Assembly (NCBI GenBank): GCA_905215945.1
Contig: CAJMRZ010000084.1
Coordinates: forward strand, 1 to 6,692
From: an uncultured bacterium
GTDB taxonomy: Bacteria > Actinomycetota > Coriobacteriia > Coriobacteriales > Coriobacteriaceae
Length of the DNA stretch: 6,692 bases
Direction: 5' to 3'
The position numbers were made by a program, and so were the translations under genes. The notes beneath the pieces are model-generated. The model was not told where the DNA came from. It ran no database searches and was given only the letters and a program-made list of their open reading frames with translations. Every line of letters begins with the position of its first letter. Within the stretch, counting starts at the first letter, position 1. This document shows positions 1 to 5,467 of this stretch, in pieces.

Positions 1-15
1 CCGTCATCGAACTGA
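1..15 (+). CDS. 3' end of an upstream gene (possibly rpsA), only the last codons visible
   Basis: Reading from base 1 gives Pro-Ser-Ser-Asn and then a TGA stop at 13-15, which sits two bases before the stem of a strong intrinsic terminator. That spacing is what one expects at the end of a plus-strand gene. Four codons cannot identify the product. From the known actinobacterial order (rpsA directly before coaE in Mycobacterium), ribosomal protein S1 is a reasonable guess, but this is inference only. The other two plus frames stay open through the terminator stem, so they are less likely gene ends. Confidence 0.35.
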   Translation, partial: PSSN

Positions 16-16
16 G

Positions 17-48
17 AAGGGGGAGGCCTCGCGGCCTCCCCCTTTTTT
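17..48 (+). terminator. Strong rho-independent terminator
   Basis: Arms at 17-28 and 33-44 form a perfect 12-base-pair, GC-rich stem closed by a TCGC tetraloop, and six T residues (43-48) follow the GC part. It would end transcription of the gene finishing at about base 15 and separate it from coaE. Because the left arm begins with only two A residues, it is a much better terminator for plus-strand than for minus-strand transcription. Confidence 0.93.
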
Positions 49-109
49 GCGTTGTATACACGTTGTACTTTGGGACCTAGTTCCCCCGTATGCGCTCTTA
101 CTGTTTGGC

Positions 110-139
110 TGTATTTTGAGTCCTTCTAGTGTATTTGAG
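110..139 (+). repeat. Direct repeat TGTATTT(T)GAG, two copies 20 bases apart
   Basis: TGTATTTTGAG at 110-120 recurs as TGTATTTGAG at 130-139, differing by one T. The start-to-start distance is 20 bases, about two helical turns. The pair lies just upstream of, and partly within, the proposed coaE promoter, so it could be a tandem protein-binding site. It could also be chance in T-rich intergenic DNA. Confidence 0.45.
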
Positions 140-146
140 CGATAAT
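116..146 (+). promoter_or_regulatory. Candidate promoter for coaE and the lytic transglycosylase gene
   Basis: GATAAT at 141-146 matches the -10 consensus at five of six positions. TTGAGT at 116-121 matches the -35 consensus at four of six, but the spacer is 19 bases, longer than ideal. Transcription would start near 153 and leave a leader of roughly 20 bases before the coaE start codon. The preceding terminator at 17-48 means coaE needs its own promoter somewhere in 50-165, and this is the best candidate I see there. Confidence 0.45.
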
Positions 147-162
147 TACTCGCATTGGCGTT

Positions 163-169
163 AGGGAGG
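163..169 (+). promoter_or_regulatory. Ribosome binding site that sets the coaE start
   Basis: AGGGAGG lies five bases before the ATG at 175. The TTG codon immediately upstream (172) is in frame but only two bases from this site, too close to be used well. ATG 175 is therefore the preferred start. Confidence 0.7.
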
Positions 170-174
170 GCTTG

Positions 175-816
175 ATGTTTACCGTATTTGTCTTGGGCAA
201 TATTGCTTCGGGTAAGTCGACTGCCTGCCGCTATTTCGAATCTCGTGGCGCTATGCTAATCGATCTGGATGAGCTTGCAAAATCGCTGTATGTGCCGGGC
301 TCTGATATCGTCAATGCTCTCGCGGATGAATTCGGTTGGGACATTTTGGATGAGGAAGGCGGCATTCGCCGCAGCATCCTCGCTTCTCGAGCTTTCGCTT
401 CTCCTGATTCGGTCGCACGGCTCAATGGCATCGTGCATCCCGTTCTGATTGAACAGCTTTCGCTTAGGATTCTCGATCCGGTTTGTTGTACGGTTTCGTC
501 TCCCCGTTATCCCTTTGCGGTGGTCGAGGTTTCTGCTCCGACTGGTTTTGAGGATGCTTTTGGCCTGGCTGATGAAATTTTGGTCATCAGCGCCCCTTTG
601 TCAGTTCGTCGCGAGCGCGCTATTCAACGTGGCATGGAGCCATCTGATTTCGATGCCCGTTCTGCTTGTCAGCCCGATGAGTCTGCGCTGTGCAATCTCG
701 CTACAACTGTGATTGACAATGCGGCAGACGATAACTCGCTCTTTGAACAACTGGACGCATGGCTTTCGCGCCATGGGTTCGGGGATGTAGCGGATAAGGA
801 GGAGGCCGATGCCTAA
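175..816 (+). CDS. coaE: Dephospho-CoA kinase (divergent)
   Basis: CoaE phosphorylates the ribose 3'-hydroxyl of dephospho-CoA with ATP, the last step of coenzyme A synthesis, in the cytoplasm. The 213-residue protein has the family's usual length. It shows a P-loop GNIASGKST at residues 8-16, the acidic IDLDELAKSLY segment at 29-39 (Asp30 matches the conserved Asp of the family's DAD motif), FG at 53-54, LNGIVHP at 83-89 and a C-terminal VIDN at 179-182. All fall in the order and spacing of the E. coli enzyme. Two oddities stand out. The P-loop has Asn-Ile-Ala where most members have Gly-Ile-Gly, and the usual PLL(F/V)E stretch is replaced by APTGFED (121-127). The start is ATG 175, set by the site at 163-169. 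The gene overlaps the next one by 8 bases. It is probably functional, since no other coaE candidate lies in the window and the catalytic motifs are kept. Confidence 0.9.
   Translation: MFTVFVLGNIASGKSTACRYFESRGAMLIDLDELAKSLYVPGSDIVNALADEFGWDILDEEGGIRRSILASRAFASPDSVARLNGIVHPVLIEQLSLRILDPVCCTVSSPRYPFAVVEVSAPTGFEDAFGLADEILVISAPLSVRRERAIQRGMEPSDFDARSACQPDESALCNLATTVIDNAADDNSLFEQLDAWLSRHGFGDVADKEEADA
796..802 (+). promoter_or_regulatory. Consensus ribosome binding site inside the end of coaE
   Basis: AAGGAGG, a full Shine-Dalgarno match, lies six bases before the ATG at 809 and within the last codons of coaE. Together with the 8-base overlap (the ATG at 809-811 precedes the coaE TAA at 814-816), it fixes the start of the transglycosylase and suggests translational coupling. 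Confidence 0.85.
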
Positions 817-1390
817 GACACGTTTCTTTACGTGGTATCGCGTGGCGCCACTTGCCGTTGTGTTCGTCTTCGGCCTTATTTCGCTCGTCTACTCGTGTGC
901 CCCTGCCGCTTTCTTTAAGCCGCTGTATCCGATTGACTACGAGGCGTACGTAAAGCAATCGAGCATTTCGCACAATCTTGATCCGTATCTGGTGTGTGCC
1001 GTCATAAAGTCGGAATCGAATTGGGATCCCGAGGCCGAGTCGAATCAAGGCGCACAGGGCTTGATGCAGCTGATGCCCGAGACTGCCCAGGATATGATTG
1101 CCAAGGGTCTTGTCGATGGTAGCGAGTATTCAGCCGACAGCCTTAACGATCCCGCTACGAACATCGAGTTTGGCTGTGCGTATCTTTCGTATCTTCTAAC
1201 GTATTTTAACGGGTCGACTGACAGTGCCATTGCCGCCTATAACGCCGGCATGGGCAATGTCGACGGATGGGCGCAGCAGAGCACGTCGCTTCATAATGCA
1301 ATCACCTTTCCCGAGACGCAGGCGTATCTGATTCGTGTCAATAATGCCTGGGTTCGCTACAAAACCCTCTATCCCGATCGGTTCGTATAG
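809..1390 (+). CDS. Membrane-anchored lytic transglycosylase, Slt-type SLT domain
   Basis: Enzymes of this family cleave the glycan strands of peptidoglycan without water, forming 1,6-anhydro-muramic ends. They serve in wall growth, turnover or the insertion of envelope machinery. In this 193-residue protein a hydrophobic segment at about 12-30 acts as a membrane anchor or uncleaved signal, placing the rest outside the cell. The SLT domain covers about 45-190: IKSESNW at 66-72 with the expected catalytic Glu69, GAQGLMQLMPETA at 81-93, and AAYNAG at 142-147. A Cys at residue 30 ends the hydrophobic segment, but the preceding Val-Tyr-Ser is a poor lipobox, so I favour a transmembrane anchor over a lipoprotein. 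The size and domain make it a minimal, single-domain member like those beside coaE in some Gram-positive genomes. It overlaps coaE by 8 bases and uvrB follows after 51. The physiological role and any partner cannot be read from the sequence. Confidence 0.92.
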   Translation: MPKTRFFTWYRVAPLAVVFVFGLISLVYSCAPAAFFKPLYPIDYEAYVKQSSISHNLDPYLVCAVIKSESNWDPEAESNQGAQGLMQLMPETAQDMIAKGLVDGSEYSADSLNDPATNIEFGCAYLSYLLTYFNGSTDSAIAAYNAGMGNVDGWAQQSTSLHNAITFPETQAYLIRVNNAWVRYKTLYPDRFV

Positions 1391-1410
1391 GACTATGCCT
1401 GCCGCCTGCG

Positions 1411-1436
1411 TATACTGCAGATATATGAGTTAGGAG
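1411..1436 (+). promoter_or_regulatory. Possible weak promoter -10 and ribosome binding site of uvrB
   Basis: The 51-base gap before uvrB contains TATACT at 1411-1416, five of six matches to a -10 box, but I find no convincing -35 element at the right distance. AGGAG at 1432-1436 lies five bases from the uvrB ATG and sets that start. I see no LexA-type SOS box (neither CTG-N10-CAG nor a GAAC...GTTC palindrome) in the gap. uvrB may be transcribed from here, by read-through from coaE, or both. Confidence 0.35.
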
Positions 1437-1441
1437 TATCC

Positions 1442-3682
1442 ATGGCGGAATTTGAAGTAGAACGCGTTGGTGGTGAACTTAAGCGCTTTGGCGTTGAGGG
1501 CGCTGAGGTGCCGTTTGAAGTCGTTTCCCCCTATGAGCCTGCCGGTTCCCAGCCTAAGGCCATTGAGTCGCTTGTGCAGGGCGTGAGGGACGGAGACCGC
1601 TATCAGGTTTTGCTGGGCGTGACTGGTTCGGGCAAGACCTTCACGATGGCAAAGACTATTGAGGCCCTGGGAAAGCCGACGCTGGTCATGGCTCCGAATA
1701 AAACGCTCGCCGCTCAGCTTGCGAGCGAGCTCAAAGAGTTCTTTCCCAACAACGCTGTGGTCTACTTCGTCTCGTACTACGACTACTATCAGCCCGAAGC
1801 GTATGTGCCGCAAAGCGATACATATATCGAGAAAGACTCCTCGATTAACGAAGAGGTCGAGATGCTGCGCCATCAGGCGACCGCGTCACTGCTCTCTCGA
1901 CGCGATGTGATCGTTGTCGCATCGGTCTCGTGTATCTATGGCATTGGCTCTCCTGAGGACTATGCAGGTCTGGCTCCAAACGTCGACAAGAAGGTGCCGC
2001 TCGAGCGCGATGACTTTATCCATGCACTTATCGACATTCAATATGATCGCAATGACTATGACCTGGCACGCGGCACGTTCCGCGTGCGCGGCGATGTTGT
2101 CGACGTGTATCCGCCTTATGCCGAGCATCCGTTGCGGTTTGAGTTCTTTGGCGACGAGGTCGAGCTGATTGCCGAGATCGATGAGGTCACCGGTGAGATG
2201 CTTCGTGAGTACGAGGCCATCCCCGTATGGCCGGCATCGCACTACGTGACCGAGAAGCCGAAGGTCAAGGCGGCTCTGAAATCGATCAGCGAAGAGTGCG
2301 AGAAGCGCGTGGCGGAGCTCAAGGCGACCGACAAGTTGCTCGAGGCGCAGCGTCTGCAGCAGCGCACCGATTATGATCTTGAGATGCTCGAGACGATGGG
2401 CTTTTGCAACGGCATCGAGAACTACTCGCGTCATCTGGACGGTCGCAAACCGGGTGAGCCGCCGTTTACCCTAATCGATTACTTTCCCAAGGATATGCTC
2501 TGCATCATCGATGAGAGCCATGTGACGGTGCCGCAGATTCGCGGCATGCACGAAGGTGACCGCTCGCGTAAGGTGACGCTGGTGGAACACGGTTTTCGCC
2601 TGCCCTCGGCGCTCGATAACCGCCCGCTTCGTTTCGATGAGTTTGAGGCAAGGATACCCCAGTTTATCTATGTTTCGGCCACGCCGGGCGATTACGAGCT
2701 GCGGGTGAGCCAAAACGACGTGGAGCAGATTATTCGTCCGACCGGTCTGCTCGATCCCAAGATCGATGTGCGTCCGGTTCGCGGTCAGATTGACGATCTT
2801 GAGGACGAGATTCGCGAGCGCGTTGCCCGCAAGGAGCGCGTGCTGGTGACCACGTTGACCAAGCGCATGGCCGAGGACCTGACCGACCATCTGCTTGATG
2901 CGGGCATTAAGGTCAATTACATGCATTCTGATACGGCGACAATGGACCGTGTCGAGATCCTGCGAACGCTGCGCGAGGGCAAGATCGATGTTCTCGTTGG
3001 CATCAACCTGCTTCGCGAGGGCTTGGATCTTCCCGAGGTCTCACTGGTGGCAATTCTCGATGCCGATAAGGAAGGCTTCTTGCGCAACCGCCGTTCGCTG
3101 ATTCAGACGATTGGCCGCGCGGCCCGTAATGCCGATGGCGAAGTCATCATGTATGCGGACGTTGTGACCGATTCGATGAAAGAGGCCATCGAGGAGACGC
3201 AGCGCCGTCGCGAGATTCAGATGGCATATAACGAAGAGCATGGCATTGTGCCCAAGACAGTGCGCAAGGCCATCAACGACATCTCAAGTTTTATTGCCGA
3301 GGCCGAAAAAACCGTGGGTTCCAAGGGGCGCTCGAAGGGCGATTCTCTTGGTCATGGCGCATTCTATACGCCCGATGAGTCGGGCGAGGGCGGTGTGCCG
3401 GAAACGGTGGCGCCCGAGCAGACACTTGCGGAGCAGTTGGAAGAACTGCCGCATGACGAGCTTGTGCGGATCGTCGAAACCATGGAAGAGGATATGCGTA
3501 ACGCTTCTGCCGCTATGGACTTTGAGGAGGCGGCGCGCCTGCGCGATGCCGTCGTTCAGATTCGGGCGATGCTCGAGGGTGCGTCTGAGGACGAGACGAT
3601 CGAGCGCTTACGCTCGCAGGCCCGCAAGGGTTCCACGTTCGCATCGGGCAGAAAACGCCAGGGTGCACGGTTTAAGAAATAG
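1442..3682 (+). CDS. uvrB: UvrABC excision repair system, subunit B
   Basis: UvrB is the damage-verifying helicase-like subunit of bacterial nucleotide excision repair. It is loaded by UvrA, clamps one DNA strand and recruits UvrC for incision. The 746-residue protein carries all landmarks in order: Walker A GVTGSGKT (59-66), the DNA-clamping beta-hairpin [12 protein letters not shown] (112-123), the Walker B variant DESH (357-360), the SAT-containing helicase segment near 415, and helicase motif [11 protein letters not shown] (555-563). A UVR coiled-coil domain for UvrC/UvrA contact lies at about 671-706. It is longer than E. coli UvrB (673 residues). About 18 extra residues precede the first conserved block, a polar Gly/Ser-rich linker lies near 620-660, and the last 16 residues form a basic tail rich in Lys and Arg. 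The ATG at 1442 is chosen because AGGAG lies five bases upstream. A terminator follows directly. The family call is secure, while the roles of the extra segments are unknown. Confidence 0.98.
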   Translation: MAEFEVERVGGELKRFGVEGAEVPFEVVSPYEPAGSQPKAIESLVQGVRDGDRYQVLLGVTGSGKTFTMAKTIEALGKPTLVMAPNKTLAAQLASELKEFFPNNAVVYFVSYYDYYQPEAYVPQSDTYIEKDSSINEEVEMLRHQATASLLSRRDVIVVASVSCIYGIGSPEDYAGLAPNVDKKVPLERDDFIHALIDIQYDRNDYDLARGTFRVRGDVVDVYPPYAEHPLRFEFFGDEVELIAEIDEVTGEMLREYEAIPVWPASHYVTEKPKVKAALKSISEECEKRVAELKATDKLLEAQRLQQRTDYDLEMLETMGFCNGIENYSRHLDGRKPGEPPFTLIDYFPKDMLCIIDESHVTVPQIRGMHEGDRSRKVTLVEHGFRLPSALDNRPLRFDEFEARIPQFIYVSATPGDYELRVSQNDVEQIIRPTGLLDPKIDVRPVRGQIDDLEDEIRERVARKERVLVTTLTKRMAEDLTDHLLDAGIKVNYMHSDTATMDRVEILRTLREGKIDVLVGINLLREGLDLPEVSLVAILDADKEGFLRNRRSLIQTIGRAARNADGEVIMYADVVTDSMKEAIEETQRRREIQMAYNEEHGIVPKTVRKAINDISSFIAEAEKTVGSKGRSKGDSLGHGAFYTPDESGEGGVPETVAPEQTLAEQLEELPHDELVRIVETMEEDMRNASAAMDFEEAARLRDAVVQIRAMLEGASEDETIERLRSQARKGSTFASGRKRQGARFKK

Positions 3683-3687
3683 CGAAC

Positions 3688-3728
3688 AGGCCCCGAGTTC
3701 CCTGTGGAGCTCGGGGCCTATGTCTTTT
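3688..3728 (+). terminator. Terminator downstream of uvrB, between convergent genes
   Basis: AGGCCCCGAG (3688-3697) pairs perfectly with CTCGGGGCCT (3710-3719). The stem can extend inward by one G-U and three normal pairs to leave a four-base loop. It begins five bases after the uvrB stop. The T-rich tail (TGTCTTTT, 3721-3728) is interrupted, so it is a moderate plus-strand terminator. On the minus strand the tail after the stem is poorer still, but the hairpin could also mark the 3' end of the convergent flavoprotein transcript, which ends 29 bases away. Confidence 0.75.
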
Positions 3729-3747
3729 GCGCGCTGGAATTTGTGCG

Positions 3748-5388
3748 TTAGAGGTCTGCGATCAGGGCTTCAGCACAACGGATGCCGTCGGTGGCCGCGC
3801 TCATGATGCCGCCGGCATATCCAGCTCCCTCACCACAAGGGTAGAGGCCCGGGGTCGACACGGCATGGCACGCTCGGTCTCGGGTGACAGCGACCGGTGA
3901 GCTCGAACGCGTCTCCACGCCAGTGAGGACCGCATCGGGGCGGTCATAGCCACGCAGTTTCTTACCGAGCAGGGGGATTCCCAAACGAAGCGACTCGACG
4001 ATATGCTGCGGGAGGGCATCGTCGATCGCCGTCCAGGTCACACCAAGTGGATAGGTTGGTTTTACCTTTCCGGGTGCCGTGCTGGCGCGTCTAGCAAGGA
4101 AATCTCCGACGAGCTGTGCCGGCGCGTTCCAGTTGGAGCCACCCAGGCGATAGGCGGCTCGCTCGCAGGCGCGCTGGAGCTCAATGCCTGCGAGCGGATC
4201 ATCGCCGGGAAGGTCGTCAGGTGTGACGTTGACGAGTAGGGCGGCATTCGCGTTGCGCCCGTCGCGGGCATTGAGGCTGGCACCGTTGACGCACAGATGG
4301 CCCTGCTCGGAAGAAGCCGCGACAACCTGTCCGCCGGGGCACATACAAAACGAGAACACGCTGCGGCCGTTGGGGAGATGGGCGACAAGCTTGTAGGGGG
4401 CTGCTCCGAGTGCCGGGTGCCCCGCCGAAGGGCCATATTGGGCGCGGTCGATGTCGCGCTGTGGATGCTCGATGCGCACACCCATGGCAAAGGTCTTTTG
4501 CGCGAGGGCAACATTATGTTCTTTGAGAAGCTCGAATACGTCGCGGGCGGAATGGCCGCAGGCGAGAATGAGGTGCTTTGTGGCGATTGTCTCGCTTGTG
4601 GTTTCTTGGGGCGGTTGGACATCGACGCCGGTGATGGCGCCAGATCCATCGGTTCGAATATTGACGAGCTTTGTTCGATAGCGGACGGTTCCACCGAGCT
4701 GCTCGATGCGTTGAGAAATGTTGGTGACGACGGTGGGGAGGATGTCAGAGCCAATGTGCGGCTTGGCGTCCCACAGGATGTCGCGAGGTGAGCCAGCTTC
4801 GACGAAGGTCTCAAGAATCAGTCGATGGGCAGGATTCTTGGTTCCCGTGTTGAGCTTGCCGTCCGAGAAGGTCCCTGCGCCGCCCAGGCCAAATTGGATA
4901 TTGCTTTCGGGGTCGAGGATACGCTCCTTAAGAAAGAGATCAATCGCTTCAGAGCGGCGAAGTGCGGGGTCGCCGCGCTCGATGAGCAGGGGTTTAAGGC
5001 CCGCTTCGGCAAGGGTCAGGGCGGCGAAGAGACCGGCGCAACCGGCGCCGACAACGACGGGACGCTCCTTGGGTGCATTCGGGACAGGGTTGGGGAATGA
5101 AGGCGCCTCGCCGTCTACCATGCGGATGCGCGAGCGGTCGCGCTCGGCGACGCGGTCGACCACCTCCTGCTCGAGTCGGGAGCTTGTCAGTTCAACTCGA
5201 AAGCTCAAAATAAAATGGACATCTCGCTTTTTACGGGCGTCGATTGACTTGCGATGGAGCTCAATGGCTTTAATCTGGGAATCCTCGCATCGCAGGGCTC
5301 GTTTGACGGCGCGTCTACCAATAGCAAGACAGGCGGTTTCGTCGCCGGCCTCATCGAGTGACGCGTGGACTTGGGTGATTTCGATCAT
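3748..5388 (-). CDS. COG2509-type FAD-dependent dehydrogenase (substrate unknown)
   Basis: This is an uncharacterised two-domain flavoprotein of 546 residues, probably cytoplasmic because no signal peptide or membrane segment is visible. Residues 1 to about 70 form the small N-terminal domain typical of this family (basic helix near 25-55). The FAD-binding Rossmann motif GAGCAG lies at 114-119, in a GxGxxG setting with the acidic strand end at Glu138. FGLGGAGTFSDGKL (166-179), LACGHSARD (275-283), FCMCPGG with a CxC pair (347-353) and the C-terminal GLYPCGEGAGYAGGI (514-528) are all family signatures. The CxC and Cys518 near the flavin site could be redox active, but this is inference. The start is the ATG at 5388 because TAAGGAG lies six bases before it. 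Longer in-frame starts exist but would run into the neighbouring gene. It lies 79 bases downstream of another flavoprotein gene on the same strand and converges with uvrB. The reaction and partner are unknown. Confidence 0.88.
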   Translation of the reverse strand: MIEITQVHASLDEAGDETACLAIGRRAVKRALRCEDSQIKAIELHRKSIDARKKRDVHFILSFRVELTSSRLEQEVVDRVAERDRSRIRMVDGEAPSFPNPVPNAPKERPVVVGAGCAGLFAALTLAEAGLKPLLIERGDPALRRSEAIDLFLKERILDPESNIQFGLGGAGTFSDGKLNTGTKNPAHRLILETFVEAGSPRDILWDAKPHIGSDILPTVVTNISQRIEQLGGTVRYRTKLVNIRTDGSGAITGVDVQPPQETTSETIATKHLILACGHSARDVFELLKEHNVALAQKTFAMGVRIEHPQRDIDRAQYGPSAGHPALGAAPYKLVAHLPNGRSVFSFCMCPGGQVVAASSEQGHLCVNGASLNARDGRNANAALLVNVTPDDLPGDDPLAGIELQRACERAAYRLGGSNWNAPAQLVGDFLARRASTAPGKVKPTYPLGVTWTAIDDALPQHIVESLRLGIPLLGKKLRGYDRPDAVLTGVETRSSSPVAVTRDRACHAVSTPGLYPCGEGAGYAGGIMSAATDGIRCAEALIADL

Positions 5389-5394
5389 CGAGGT

Positions 5395-5401
5395 CTCCTT
5401 A
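5395..5401 (-). promoter_or_regulatory. Ribosome binding site that sets the start of the COG2509 gene
   Basis: Read on the minus strand, TAAGGAG at 5401-5395 is followed after six bases by the ATG at 5388. In-frame codons continue upstream of this ATG as far as 5559, but they overlap the previous gene and lack such a site. The encoded Met-Ile-Glu-Ile start also matches the beginning of the family's N-terminal domain. Confidence 0.85.
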
Positions 5402-5409
5402 GATGCAAG

Positions 5410-5439
5410 AAAGAGGCCGCCCGGTGTTCCAGACGGCCC
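5410..5439 (-). terminator. Hairpin between the two flavoprotein genes (terminator or leader element)
   Basis: In minus-strand RNA, bases 5439-5429 pair with 5424-5414 to form an 11-pair stem including three G-U pairs around an AACA tetraloop. The wobble positions become C-A mismatches in plus-strand RNA, so the structure works in minus-strand transcripts only. A pyrimidine tail with T runs (CTTTCTT, 5413-5407) follows. It may end transcripts of the upstream flavoprotein gene. Because a TATAAT box lies just upstream of it, it may instead sit at the 5' end of the mRNA of the next gene. Confidence 0.55.
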
Positions 5440-5451
5440 GAATGCGTTTTG

Positions 5452-5457
5452 ATTATA
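5452..5457 (-). promoter_or_regulatory. Candidate -10 box for the COG2509 gene
   Basis: The minus strand reads TATAAT from 5457 to 5452, a perfect -10 consensus, about 64 bases before the start codon at 5388 and 11 bases after the stop of the upstream gene. No good -35 element lies 16-18 bases further upstream (the region is inside the previous coding sequence) and there is no TG extension. It is suggestive rather than strong. Transcription would begin near 5445, leaving the hairpin at the very start of the mRNA. Confidence 0.4.
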
Positions 5458-5467
5458 GACTGCGCGG

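Noticed and set aside
72..85. Imperfect palindrome GGGAcCTAGtTCCC as an operator
   Set aside because: Only 12 of 14 positions are symmetric, with mismatches at 76 and 81, and it matches no operator I recognise. It is weaker than the direct repeats nearby.
832..898. Lipoprotein signal on the transglycosylase, with Cys30 as the lipidated residue
   Set aside because: The residues before the Cys (Val-Tyr-Ser) do not fit the lipobox well because of the Tyr at -2, and the hydrophobic segment works as a plain membrane anchor.
1406..1420. Possible SOS box before uvrB (CTG...CAG)
   Set aside because: The CTG and CAG are separated by 9 bases rather than 10 and lack the flanking T and A rich core. It does not fit the actinobacterial GAAC...GTTC form either.
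3240..3806. Open frame overlapping the 3' end of uvrB in another frame (188 codons)
   Set aside because: Low-complexity Arg-rich product with no motif, running through the uvrB terminator hairpin. uvrB itself is unmistakable in this stretch.
4718..5452. Long open frame on the plus strand opposite the COG2509 gene (244 codons)
   Set aside because: It is Arg/Ser rich, lacks any recognisable domain or good ribosome binding site, and lies wholly opposite a gene with clear family motifs. It is a by-product of the GC-rich codons on the other strand.
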